Assembly: GCF_964253915.1 (NCBI RefSeq)
Contig: NZ_CAXUSG020000002.1
Span: 1-64,000 of the forward strand
Reading direction: 5' to 3'
DNA from: Metarhizobium sp964253915
GTDB lineage: Bacteria; Pseudomonadota; Alphaproteobacteria; Rhizobiales; Rhizobiaceae
Length of the DNA stretch: 64,000 bases
Positions within the stretch are counted from its first letter, which is position 1; every line of letters starts with the position of its first letter. Position numbers and translations under genes: made by a program. Positions 1 to 8,069 of this stretch are shown here, piece by piece. The notes beneath the pieces were generated by a model, which ran no database searches, was not told the DNA's origin, and saw only the letters and a program-made list of their open reading frames with translations.

Positions 1-819
1 ACTGCCGGAGGAAACGTTGTCGGAGGCGGCAAGCGCATCGCCGACCACGCCGCGCAGACGCTCGATCATGATGTTGACGTGGCCGAGCAGTTCGCCGACT
101 TCGTCGCGATTGGTGATTTCGGCCATCTTCGTCAGGTCGCCTTCGGACACTTCGCGAACGGAGGTCACGGCGCGCTGCAGGCCCTTGCTGAGCGTTACGG
201 AAATCCACAGAGCTGCTGCAATTGCGATGATGAAAGCAACGCCGGTGACCGCCAGCATGATCGTGCGGGTGCTGACATATTGTGCTTCTGCGCCGGCATC
301 GGCCGCCTCGAGGCGGCTCAGTTCAAGGGCAGCAACGTCGGAAAGGATCTTGTCGATGTCGTTGGTAACGGTACGTGCCGCACCAGTGGAAAGCTGCAGC
401 GCCGCGCTGGCATTGCCCGAGCGGACGAAATCGCGGATCTGGTCGTCATGCTTGCGGAATTCGGCCGCATGGACGCGCAATTGTGCCCAGAGCGCCTTGC
501 CCTGTTCGGTTGCCAGCGCCTCGACCTCGGTCAGGTGGCCGTCAAAATCCTTGCGGGCGGAATCGCCCTTGCCGACGGCGGAGGCAATTTCCTCGCCGGA
601 GGTTGCCGTCAGCACGTTCTTCTGCTGGCGGATCATCTGCAACTGTTCGATGTTGAGCATCTGCGACAACTGCAGGCGCTTGGCCGGTCCGTCGAGCACG
701 TCGGAGAGGCTCTGGTTGAGGTTGCCGAGACTCATGATCCCGTAGGCGGCCGTGCCCATCAGCAAAAGGATGACGGCAGCGAATGCCATTGCCAATTTGA
801 GTTTGATCGTCACGCGCAT
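1..819 (-). CDS. Methyl-accepting chemotaxis protein, N-terminal part (cut by window edge)
   Basis: The start and first 273 codons of a transmembrane chemoreceptor; the signalling domain lies beyond the left edge. An N-terminal hydrophobic segment (about residues 5-25) is followed by a helical periplasmic region of the four-helix-bundle type. A second membrane segment comes at about residues 190-210 (motif VAFIIAIAAALWISV), then a HAMP-like stretch beginning ALWISVTLSKGLQRAV and ending near EITNRDEVGELLGHVNIM. The start is the ATG at 819. It lies 29 bases downstream of cheW, so it is probably the last visible gene of the same operon and the likely receptor feeding this CheA. The ligand cannot be told from sequence. 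Confident on family, not on stimulus. Confidence 0.9.
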   Translation of the reverse strand, partial: MRVTIKLKLAMAFAAVILLLMGTAAYGIMSLGNLNQSLSDVLDGPAKRLQLSQMLNIEQLQMIRQQKNVLTATSGEEIASAVGKGDSARKDFDGHLTEVEALATEQGKALWAQLRVHAAEFRKHDDQIRDFVRSGNASAALQLSTGAARTVTNDIDKILSDVAALELSRLEAADAGAEAQYVSTRTIMLAVTGVAFIIAIAAALWISVTLSKGLQRAVTSVREVSEGDLTKMAEITNRDEVGELLGHVNIMIERLRGVVGDALAASDNVSSGS

Positions 820-848
820 GCTGTAACCTCTTGTTTTTGCGACGCCAG

Positions 849-1340
849 TCAGCTGTCGTGGGGGGTCGAGAAAATTGCCTGCAGGTTGGGAAGGATGATG
901 AAGTCGCTACCGCGCTTCACCAGGCAAGAAATAAAGTCCGGTCGCCATTTCATGCCGACGCTCGGAGGCAGTTCGCTTGATGTCTTGGCCAGCGTCGTGA
1001 CCTCGTTGACCTTGTCGGTGCGGATGCCGATCAGGTTCGCTTCGCCTTCGATATCGAATTCGATGACGATGATGCGGCTGTCGATCGTCGGCTTGGTGGC
1101 TTCCATGCCGAAGGCAAGCCGGATATCGGCCAGCGGGATCACCCGGCCGCGGAAATTCAGGACGCTGCCGACGAAAGCCTTGGCGCCGGGCACGGTCGTT
1201 TCCGGCAACAGGTCGAGGATTTCGCGGACCCTGACGGCCTCGAGGGCAAAGGTTTCTCCGGCGATGTCGAAGGTCAGGACTTCCAGTTCCTCGCCTTCGT
1301 TCCATACGTTTTCGGGTACTTTTCTGAGGGCCTGGCTCAT
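849..1340 (-). CDS. cheW: Chemotaxis adaptor CheW
   Basis: A 163-residue CheW-like domain protein that couples receptors to the CheA kinase at the inner face of the membrane. The single domain spans about residues 18-155 and shows the usual core motifs (VLTFDIAGETFALE, VREILDLLPETTVPGA, SVLNFRGRVIPLADIR). Its length is normal for CheW. The start codon overlaps the cheA stop by four bases (ATGA), indicating translational coupling, and the receptor gene follows directly. It belongs to the STAS-cheY-cheA-cheW-receptor operon. Nothing in the sequence looks damaged. Confidence 0.95.
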   Translation of the reverse strand: MSQALRKVPENVWNEGEELEVLTFDIAGETFALEAVRVREILDLLPETTVPGAKAFVGSVLNFRGRVIPLADIRLAFGMEATKPTIDSRIIVIEFDIEGEANLIGIRTDKVNEVTTLAKTSSELPPSVGMKWRPDFISCLVKRGSDFIILPNLQAIFSTPHDS

Positions 1341-3376
1341 CCTGCTATACGCATTTGCGCCTCCTGCTGCTGTCCGGCCGCCACGAGATGGACGACATCG
1401 AGAATGAGAGCGACGCTGCCATCGCCGAGGATGGTCGCACCCGAGAACGTCGCGACGTCATGGTGCAGTTTGGACATGGACTTGATGACCGTCTGGTGAT
1501 CGCCGATGATCTGGTCGACGACGAGACCCACCCGTTCCGATCCCGTCGAGATGACCACGACCTTCTGATAGGGGTCGGGTTTCGTGCCGGTGTGGAAGAG
1601 ATCGCGCAGGCGGATGAAGGGAACCAGGCTGTCGCGCAGCGAAATGAACGAGCGCCCGCGGGAGCGCAGGTCTTCCTCAAGCGACAGTTCCAGGCATTCC
1701 TCGACCGCCGAAAGCGGGATGACGTAGCGACCGCCGCCGACACGGACCAGCAGGCCCTCGATGATCGCGAGGGTCAGCGGAATACGCAGCGAGATTTCCG
1801 AACCTTCGCCGGGGAAGCTGGCGACCTCGATGGTGCCGCGCAGCGCATCGATGGTGCGCTTGACGACATCCATGCCGACGCCACGGCCGGACAGGTTGGT
1901 GACGGTCTGCGCCGTGGAGAAGCCCGGCTGGAAGATCAGCTGGAAGACTTCCTGGTCGCTCAGCACCGCATTCGGCTGGATCAGGCCGGAGGATTCCGCC
2001 TTGGCGCGGACCCGGTCGCGATCGATGCCGCGGCCGTCGTCCTTGATGGTGATGATGACTTCTCCGCTGGCCTGGCGGGCAGACAGCGTCACCTTGCCGG
2101 CTTCCTGCTTGCCGGCGGCGCGGCGCGTATCAGGCGTTTCCAGGCCGTGGTCGACCGAGTTGCGGACGAGGTGGACGAGCGGATCGGCCAGCCGTTCGAT
2201 GACCGTCTTGTCGACTTCGGTGGTTTCGCCTTCGGTGATCAACTCGATCACCTTGCCGGTTTCGCGGGCCAGATCGTGGACAAGGCGGCGGAAGCGGCCG
2301 AACAGCGTGGCAACCGGCACCATGCGCAGCACCATCATCGTGTCGCGCAGCTCGCCGGACAGGCGTTCGATGTCTTCCGAGACGGCACGCAGCTGGATGT
2401 CGGCATTGCGGCCGGCCAGCTGGCGCAGGCGCGACTGGGCAATGACCAGCTCGCCGACGCGGTCCATCAGTTCGTCGAGGCGTTCGGCCGGAACACGTAC
2501 GCTTTCGGCAGCGCGGTTCTGCTTCGGATCGGTTGCGGCGGCTGCGGTGTTTTCGCGAACGGCCGGGACGGCGGCTGCTTCCTGCGCGACGGGCTTGGGA
2601 GCTTCGACAACAGGAGCCGCCGCCGCGGTCGGGGCCGCCGCAGGTTTCTGCACGACAGGAGCGGGGGCAGAGGCCGCAGCCTTGCCGGCGTCGATTGCGG
2701 TGATCTCAATCTGCATTTCGTCCATGACGAAAATGAAGACGTCCTCGATCGCCGATTTCGGCTGTGCGGTGGTGACTTCGACGTGCCAGGAAATGTAGAG
2801 GTCGGACGGCGTCAGCGCATCGAGTGCCGGGATTTCCGAGAGGTCTGCCTTGATCGTGCAGGGGCCGAGATCGCGCAGTTCGTCAAGCAGGCCGAGCGGA
2901 TTGGTGCCGTTGGCCATGGCGTTGCGCGGCAGGCCGAAGCGGATGCGCCAGAGCGTTTCCTTCGGGCCGGATGCCTTTGCCGGCGCTGCGCCACCCTTTT
3001 CGAGGGCTTCGACGGCGCGGTGCAGGTCGGCGAGCAGCTTGGTGCTGACGTCGTCGTGCTCGGCATTGGGGTTTTCCACCAGGGCGCGCATATGGTCCTT
3101 GGCTTCGAGCACGACGGAGATCAGCTCTTCCGTTGCCGTCACTTCACCCTTTCGGACCCGGTCGAACGCCGTTTCGCAGTGGTGGGTGAAGGCGGCCAGC
3201 GCGTCGAAACCGAACATCGCGCCCGAGCCCTTCAACGTGTGAAGGCCGCGGAACACGGCGTCGATCTGGTCCTTGTTGGTCAGGTCGTAGGTCAGGTCGA
3301 GAAGGCCGGTTTCGATCTGCTCCAGCAGTTCGGCGGCCTCTGTCTTGAATACCTGTATTGGATCGGGAAAACTCAT
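1337..3376 (-). CDS. cheA: Chemotaxis histidine kinase CheA
   Basis: A 679-residue CheA. The N-terminal HPt domain carries the phosphoacceptor His46 in FRGLHTLKGSGAMFGF. A second domain (to about residue 230) is followed by an Ala/Pro-rich linker at about 230-290, then the dimerisation helices (AERLDELMDRVGELVIAQ). The ATP-binding core follows with its N box (LVRNSVDHGLE), G1 box (DDGRGID) and G2 box (GRGVGMDVVKRTID). A CheW-like domain closes the protein. It autophosphorylates and passes phosphate to CheY-type regulators, probably the one encoded immediately upstream. Both ends overlap neighbours by four bases (cheY upstream, cheW downstream), so this is a tightly coupled operon. No classical P2 domain is evident to me; the region between HPt and linker could be divergent. 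Confidence 0.96.
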   Translation of the reverse strand: MSFPDPIQVFKTEAAELLEQIETGLLDLTYDLTNKDQIDAVFRGLHTLKGSGAMFGFDALAAFTHHCETAFDRVRKGEVTATEELISVVLEAKDHMRALVENPNAEHDDVSTKLLADLHRAVEALEKGGAAPAKASGPKETLWRIRFGLPRNAMANGTNPLGLLDELRDLGPCTIKADLSEIPALDALTPSDLYISWHVEVTTAQPKSAIEDVFIFVMDEMQIEITAIDAGKAAASAPAPVVQKPAAAPTAAAAPVVEAPKPVAQEAAAVPAVRENTAAAATDPKQNRAAESVRVPAERLDELMDRVGELVIAQSRLRQLAGRNADIQLRAVSEDIERLSGELRDTMMVLRMVPVATLFGRFRRLVHDLARETGKVIELITEGETTEVDKTVIERLADPLVHLVRNSVDHGLETPDTRRAAGKQEAGKVTLSARQASGEVIITIKDDGRGIDRDRVRAKAESSGLIQPNAVLSDQEVFQLIFQPGFSTAQTVTNLSGRGVGMDVVKRTIDALRGTIEVASFPGEGSEISLRIPLTLAIIEGLLVRVGGGRYVIPLSAVEECLELSLEEDLRSRGRSFISLRDSLVPFIRLRDLFHTGTKPDPYQKVVVISTGSERVGLVVDQIIGDHQTVIKSMSKLHHDVATFSGATILGDGSVALILDVVHLVAAGQQQEAQMRIAG

Positions 3377-3741
3377 CTGCCGAGGACCTTCTTGACGATC
3401 TTGACGAGATTTTCCGGGTCGAACGGCTTGGTAAGCCAGCCCGTCGCACCGGCAGCTTTGGCGCGCGCCTTGAGATCTGCGTCGGATTCGGTGGTGAGGA
3501 AGATGATCGGGATGCCGGTCTGGCTCGGGATCTTGCGCAGCGACTCGATCATCGTCAGGCCGTCCATGATCGGCATGTTGAGATCGGTCACGATGAGGTC
3601 GAACTGTTCGGCCTGTGCCTTGTCCATGCCTTCCTGGCCGTTAACGGCCTCGGAAACGGCATAACCCGCATTGGAGAGCGCAACGCGGGTTGTGAGACGG
3701 ATGCTCGCGGAGTCATCGACGGTCAGAATACGGGCACTCAT
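3373..3741 (-). CDS. cheY: CheY-type single-domain response regulator
   Basis: A 122-residue stand-alone receiver domain. The acidic pair Asp9/Asp10, the phosphoacceptor Asp53 (VTDLNMPIMDG), the switch Thr83/Thr84 and the conserved Lys105 (WLTKPFDP) are all present, so it should be phosphorylatable by the adjacent CheA. It has no output domain. Its stop overlaps the cheA start by four bases, and it directly follows the STAS gene with no gap. Whether it acts on the flagellar motor or on another process controlled by this chemosensory operon cannot be decided here, since no flagellar gene is in the window. Confidence 0.93.
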   Translation of the reverse strand: MSARILTVDDSASIRLTTRVALSNAGYAVSEAVNGQEGMDKAQAEQFDLIVTDLNMPIMDGLTMIESLRKIPSQTGIPIIFLTTESDADLKARAKAAGATGWLTKPFDPENLVKIVKKVLGR

Positions 3742-4068
3742 TTACAATCCCTCGCGGTGTAGCCAGAACTTTGCGTCTTCCGGCGTGATTTCATCCAAGA
3801 ATCCGGCGCGCTTCAACGTCTCGAGAACGGCGCCATCGGCAGGTGATGCAAGCTTCACCGTCTTTCCTGCCGACTTCGCGTAAACTCGAGCCGACTCGAC
3901 CATCTGAAGAAAGCTCAGATCGACATCGTTGCAATCGGAAAGGTCGATCTCGACTGCCTCTGCTTCAAGAAGCGAAGCAAGAACGGCAGAATGCGTTTCG
4001 ACTATATTTCGAATATTCGCCCTGGCCGGGATATCTAGCTTGATATTCGCTTCTTTTGCTTGCGTCAT
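3742..4068 (-). CDS. STAS-domain protein at the head of the chemosensory operon
   Basis: A 108-residue protein with a STAS fold of the anti-sigma-factor-antagonist or MlaB type. Alternating beta strands and helices surround the motif VEIDLSDCNDVDLSFLQMVESA, written here in two parts as VEIDLSDCNDVD and LSFLQMVESA. The residue after the DLS segment is where a phosphorylatable Ser or Thr normally sits in SpoIIAA-like proteins; here it reads NDVDLSFL. It is the first gene of the operon and abuts the CheY gene with no intergenic base. STAS proteins are found at the head of some rhizobial che operons, but I cannot assign a partner. The function is inferred only as regulatory. Confidence 0.8.
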   Translation of the reverse strand: MTQAKEANIKLDIPARANIRNIVETHSAVLASLLEAEAVEIDLSDCNDVDLSFLQMVESARVYAKSAGKTVKLASPADGAVLETLKRAGFLDEITPEDAKFWLHREGL

Positions 4069-4419
4069 TTAGATCCCCGAAGACAATGAGAGCGCTACAA
4101 ATCGCCTATAATGGTTCCATCGCATCCTTAACAAAGGGTAAAAAGGGCGAGCGAGATCTGTGGTTCTCAAGGAAAAGTTGCTACAAATTATTACAGGTTA
4201 TTTTTTGTCGAACGTATAAAAGGATGAAAATCGAGACTTTCCAAGAAAAGGCGAAATTCTACGTATTTTATTTAATCGCTGTTAAAGTTAATGGGCGAAT
4301 GGTGGCCGAAATGACCATATTTAGGCGGTTTTTAGCCAAAAATGGCGCCCTGATTTACCAGATTTTTCCCGGTCACAGCTAGTTTCAAGTTATTCAAGCA
4401 ATTATGCGAAGGTATAGCC
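4069..4419. promoter_or_regulatory. AT-rich divergent intergenic region between chemosensory operon and receptor-like gene
   Basis: These 351 bases are clearly richer in A and T than the coding sequence around them and must hold the promoters for the minus-strand STAS-cheYAW operon and for the plus-strand gene at 4420. I could not pick a convincing -35/-10 pair in either direction. A short plus-strand open frame inside the region is rejected as a gene. Confidence 0.5.
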
Positions 4420-6171
4420 GTGCCGATCAACGCTCTTTCAAAAAACAACAACGAATACTTCGAAAGATCCAGTCTCGATGCGATGCTTCTGGCGGCTCAC
4501 AGCCAGGTCGAAAGTCGTTTTCTCGATGGCGGCGCGGTTCTACTTTCCATCATGGACGTGATCAACAAGCTGATCGGTTCGCTCGACCGGCTGACCAACA
4601 CGCTGGACGAGAAGACGACGTCGGAAACGGTCGGCGGCATCATGAACACGGCGGCACAGCTGGGCGGCCTGCCGGCGCTGGAGGTGCGGCGGCAGAAGAA
4701 TTTCGGCACGCTGGCGGAAGCGACCGGCAACATGCACAGCCATGTGGCGGACATGCAGGAAACCATGCGTTACCTGCGGACCTTCGCCATTACCGTCAAG
4801 ATCACCGGCGCCGGCATCGCCGAGTTTTCCGGCTTCGCCGAGGAGATCCTGGAGCGCATCCATTCCGGTACGGCGGAAGTCAACAAGTTCGCCGCGCAGT
4901 TGAAGGTTCTCGATACGCAGCTGCAGCGGGCGCGCGGTTTTGCCGCGACCATCGTTGCGGAATATGGCGAGACGGTGCCGCGCATTGTCGCCGACCTGAA
5001 CACGGATGCCGGCAAGATCGGCACTCACCACAAGCGGCTTGCCTCGTTGGCACAGGACGTCTCGAAGCTCGCCCGCGGCGTGCAGACGAAGATCGCCACC
5101 GTGCTTTCCGCCCTGCAGGTGGGCGACATCACCCGCCAGCGGATCGAGCACGTGCAGAGCAGCTTCCTGGCGTACGAACAACTGGTCGAAAACGATGCGG
5201 ATCTGAGCTCCGACGCCAAGGAGCGGCTGAAGAACGTTCTCTATCACATGAATGCGGCGCAGCTGACCGAGATGGTCACGGATTTCCAGCGCGAAAGCCG
5301 CAACGTCGTCAAGAACATGTCGAGCTTCGTCGACGACACCCGGCAGATCCTCACGCTGCGCGATGCCATGACCCGCGAAAGCGAGGGCGGTGCCCAGAAC
5401 AACTTCCTCAAAGCGCTGGAAAACAGTGTCGAGGCAGCGTGTTCTCTGGTGGGCCGCGTCAAGGATGCCTCCCGCGAGGCAGACGATGTCGCAGCCTCGA
5501 CCACCGGTACGGCGCAGGATCTGCTTGCCGGCATCGCCGTCATCCGCGCCATCAAGACCGATATCCATTACATGGCTTTGAACACCAACCTGCGCTGCTC
5601 GCGCCTCGGTGAAGAAGGCAAGCCGATCAACGTCGTAACCGGCGAGCTGCGCGTGTTCGCCAGCAAGCTCGAAGGCTCGGCCGATACGGTCGTGGCGCAG
5701 CTGAACACGCTGGAAGGCGCTTCGCGTACACTCTCCGCCGATGACAAGGGTGGATCGGACACGATCGACCGGCCGCTCGCCCAGGCGCTTTCGGCCATCC
5801 GCGACGCCGGCAACACCATGGAGGAAAACCTCGCCGAACTCGCCCGGGAAGGGCAGGAGGTTTTCAACCAGGTGAGCCAGTCGATCCGCAAGCTCGATTT
5901 CGAAAGCGAACTCGGTGACGTGCTGACACAGTGCGCGGCCGAACTGGCTGCCATGGCTGGCTCCGATATCGCCGACATCTCCGATCTGGAAGACAAGGCC
6001 GCCGAACTCGGCCAGAAGATCTACCGCACCTACACCATGGTGCAGGAACGGAATATCCATCAGGCCTACCTGCCGGCAACGGCAGGCAGCGCGACGGTGG
6101 AAACGGTCGCCGCGCCGGTAGCTTCTTCGGGCGACGAAGACGAAGATCTCTTCGCCGACGCCCTGTTCTAA
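4420..6171 (+). CDS. Soluble methyl-accepting-chemotaxis-like coiled-coil protein
   Basis: A 583-residue protein with no membrane segment and long helical, coiled-coil-like composition. Near residues 380-420 it has a stretch aligning with the MCP signalling hairpin: YMALNTNLRCSRLGEEG, then INVVTGELRVFASKLE. This compares with the usual LLALNAxxEAARAGExG and FAVVAxEVRxLAxxS. The alignment keeps the periodicity but changes the tip and the following Glu-Ala-Ala-Arg. It is divergent from the STAS-cheYAW operon, so it may be a cytoplasmic receptor or a signalling scaffold for that CheA. The start is GTG at 4420 with GAAGG upstream. The acidic C-terminus ends in DLFADALF. A canonical receptor is not excluded, but the hairpin is atypical. 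Confidence 0.7.
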   Translation: MPINALSKNNNEYFERSSLDAMLLAAHSQVESRFLDGGAVLLSIMDVINKLIGSLDRLTNTLDEKTTSETVGGIMNTAAQLGGLPALEVRRQKNFGTLAEATGNMHSHVADMQETMRYLRTFAITVKITGAGIAEFSGFAEEILERIHSGTAEVNKFAAQLKVLDTQLQRARGFAATIVAEYGETVPRIVADLNTDAGKIGTHHKRLASLAQDVSKLARGVQTKIATVLSALQVGDITRQRIEHVQSSFLAYEQLVENDADLSSDAKERLKNVLYHMNAAQLTEMVTDFQRESRNVVKNMSSFVDDTRQILTLRDAMTRESEGGAQNNFLKALENSVEAACSLVGRVKDASREADDVAASTTGTAQDLLAGIAVIRAIKTDIHYMALNTNLRCSRLGEEGKPINVVTGELRVFASKLEGSADTVVAQLNTLEGASRTLSADDKGGSDTIDRPLAQALSAIRDAGNTMEENLAELAREGQEVFNQVSQSIRKLDFESELGDVLTQCAAELAAMAGSDIADISDLEDKAAELGQKIYRTYTMVQERNIHQAYLPATAGSATVETVAAPVASSGDEDEDLFADALF

Positions 6172-6180
6172 GCCCTTGGG

Positions 6181-6207
6181 GAATTTCCGGTGAACTCCCG
6201 GAAATTC
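6181..6207 (+). terminator. Hairpin terminator after the receptor-like gene
   Basis: A perfect 10-bp inverted repeat (GAATTTCCGG / CCGGAAATTC, 7-base loop) starts 10 bases after the stop and is followed by a T-rich stretch. It likely ends transcription before the convergent hutH. Confidence 0.7.
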
Positions 6208-6226
6208 GCTATCCTTTTGTTTCGCC

Positions 6227-6266
6227 GCATTTCCAGCCGAAGCGATGCCGCTCCGACTGGAAATGC
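6227..6266. repeat. Rhizobial palindromic intergenic repeat (copy 1)
   Basis: A near-palindrome beginning GCATTTCCAGCCGAAGCG and ending CTGGAAATGC, directly followed by TTTT. The same core reappears at 54822, and a related element lies at 10106. Elements of this form are dispersed between genes in Rhizobiaceae. Here it sits at the 3' end of two convergent genes and could also terminate transcription. Confidence 0.65.
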
Positions 6267-6268
6267 TT

Positions 6269-7816
6269 TTAGTCGCAGATCGACGGAAGCGTCAGGCCGG
6301 TGCTCCGCGCCAGCGCTCCGCTTCTGACCAACCGTGTCGCGGCCGCCATGTCGGGGGCAAAATAGCGGTCGTCCTTCAGCGTCGGCACGTCGGCGCGGAT
6401 GCAGCCGCGGGCCTTTTCCAGCGCATTGCTGGAGGCCAGGGGCGCGTGGAAATCGCAGCCCTGCGCAGCCGCGAGAACTTCGATGCCGATGACGTTGGCG
6501 GTATTTTCCGCCATGGCGGACAGGCGCCGCGCACCATGCGCCGCCATCGAGACGTGGTCCTCTTGGTTTGCGGAGGTCGGGATGGAATCGACGCTTGCCG
6601 GATAGGCGCGCTGCTTGTTTTCCGAAACAAGGGCTGCGGCCGTCACCTGCGCGATCATGAAGCCCGAGTTCAGGCCGGGAACCGGCGTGAGGAAGGCCGG
6701 CAGGCCGGAAAGCGCTGGATCGACCAGCATGGCGATGCGGCGCTCGGAAATGGAGCCGATCTCGCAGAGCGCCATGGCGATCATGTCGGCGGCGAAGGCG
6801 ACGGGTTCGGCGTGGAAATTGCCGCCGGAAATGACTTCCCCGGTGTCGGTGAAGACCAGCGGATTGTCGGAGACGCCGTTGGCCTCGTCGGCAAGCGTCG
6901 CGGCAGCCTGGCGCAGCAGGTCGAGGCTGGCGCCCATCACCTGTGGCTGGCATCGCAGGCAGTAGGGGTCCTGGACCCGCGTATCGCCAATGAGATGCGA
7001 CTGGCGGATGGGCGAGCCGGCGATCAGCCGGCGCAACGCGTCGGCAACCTCGATCTGGCCGCGATGGCGCCGCAGCGCCTGGATACGCGGATCGAACGGG
7101 CCGTCCGATCCCTTGGCGGCATCGACGCTGAGCGCGCCAGCGACGAGGGCCGCCTCGAACACCCGTTCCGCCTCGAAAAGCCCCGCTAGCGCCATCGCCG
7201 TCGAGACCTGCGTGCCGTTGAGGAGGGCGAGGCCTTCTTTGGGGCCGAGGACGAGCGGCGCCAGGCCCTTGGCCGCCAGCGCTTCCGCAGCATCGACCCT
7301 GGTGCCGGCAACAATGAATTCGCCGACGCCCATCATCGCCGCCGTCATGTGCGACAGCGGCGCCAGATCGCCGGAAGCACCGACGGAGCCCTGCGCCGGG
7401 ATGACCGGCACCAGATCGTCCTGCAGGCAGCGCAGCAGATGCTCCAGCGTCTGCCAGCGGACGCCCGATGCGCCCTGCGCGAGGCTGGCGATCTTCAGCG
7501 CCATGATAAGCCGGACCACGGGCACCGGCAGCGGTTCGCCAACGCCCGCGGCGTGCGACAACACGATGTTGCGCTGCAGTCTCGCCAGGTCGTCGTCGGC
7601 GATGCGCACGCTCGCCAGTTTGCCGAAGCCGGTGTTGATGCCGTAGACCGGCTCGCACTTGGCGATGATCGCGTCGATGACCCTTGCCGCGGTCTCGACC
7701 TTCGCCTGGGCGGAAGGATCGAGCGTCACGGCAGCGCCGAAATAGATATCGCGCCATGCGGCAAGCGACACGCTGCCCGGGGTGATCTGGTATGCCCGCT
7801 CGTCTTTGGATGCCAT
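6269..7816 (-). CDS. hutH: Histidine ammonia-lyase (HutH)
   Basis: A 515-residue aromatic amino acid lyase that eliminates ammonia from L-histidine to give urocanate. The MIO prosthetic group would form from Ala147-Ser148-Gly149 (GSVGASGDLAPLSH). Substrate-side residues match histidine ammonia-lyase: Tyr58, His88 (LSHAAG, not the Phe or Tyr of PAL/TAL), the Glu in NQEDHVS, and the Met in NSGFMIAQV. The start is the ATG at 7816 with GAGAGGAG upstream; a longer frame to 7939 runs through the operator and is unlikely. It is divergent from an SDR/ABC/HisD-like cluster that encodes a HutC-type regulator, and a TGTATATACA palindrome lies about 70 bases upstream. No hutU, hutI or hutG is in the window, so this may be a second, specialised copy. 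Confidence 0.93.
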   Translation of the reverse strand: MASKDERAYQITPGSVSLAAWRDIYFGAAVTLDPSAQAKVETAARVIDAIIAKCEPVYGINTGFGKLASVRIADDDLARLQRNIVLSHAAGVGEPLPVPVVRLIMALKIASLAQGASGVRWQTLEHLLRCLQDDLVPVIPAQGSVGASGDLAPLSHMTAAMMGVGEFIVAGTRVDAAEALAAKGLAPLVLGPKEGLALLNGTQVSTAMALAGLFEAERVFEAALVAGALSVDAAKGSDGPFDPRIQALRRHRGQIEVADALRRLIAGSPIRQSHLIGDTRVQDPYCLRCQPQVMGASLDLLRQAAATLADEANGVSDNPLVFTDTGEVISGGNFHAEPVAFAADMIAMALCEIGSISERRIAMLVDPALSGLPAFLTPVPGLNSGFMIAQVTAAALVSENKQRAYPASVDSIPTSANQEDHVSMAAHGARRLSAMAENTANVIGIEVLAAAQGCDFHAPLASSNALEKARGCIRADVPTLKDDRYFAPDMAAATRLVRSGALARSTGLTLPSICD

Positions 7817-7884
7817 TGCTCGCTCCTCTCCAGTGCGCTTGCCGGTCTCGCGCGAAACCGGCTGAAATCTATCTTGTATGAATA

Positions 7885-7894
7885 TGTATATACA
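7885..7894. promoter_or_regulatory. Candidate HutC operator 1 (hutH side)
   Basis: A perfect palindrome TGTATATACA in the hutH/SDR divergent region, fitting the TGTA-N2-TACA core recognised by HutC-type GntR regulators. A further TTGTATG half-site lies just to its left. Confidence 0.55.
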
Positions 7895-7971
7895 ACTTGG
7901 CTTGCAGCGCAAGCGGAGCGAAAATGGCGGATGTGGCATTCACCGTTAACCGTTCGAAAACGGTATAGGGC

Positions 7972-7981
7972 TGTATAGACA
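7972..7981. promoter_or_regulatory. Candidate HutC operator 2 (SDR side)
   Basis: TGTATAGACA, one mismatch from the palindrome at 7885, placed about 90 bases before the SDR start codon. Confidence 0.45.
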
Positions 7982-8069
7982 CCGACGCATTTTCCCTGTT
8001 GAATTTTGCTGCAACTTGTCCCGCCACGCCATCATCAATCAGTGTGGATGTTTCCGGAGTATCCCTGCC

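Noticed and set aside
1355..3664. Very long open frame antisense to cheA and cheY
   Set aside because: Its composition (runs of Asp, Arg, Gly, His) is that of a GC-rich shadow frame, and the opposite strand has a fully conserved cheA and cheY.
4056..4382. Plus-strand open frame of about 108 codons in the divergent region before the receptor-like gene
   Set aside because: It overlaps the start of the STAS gene, lies in AT-rich sequence without the strong third-position GC of real genes here, and has no recognisable domain.
6269..7816. HutH as an ergothionase or as a phenylalanine/tyrosine ammonia-lyase
   Set aside because: The histidine-type His88 and the Met in NSGFMIAQV are present, whereas PAL/TAL have an aromatic residue at the His and ergothionase is reported to carry Lys at the Met position.
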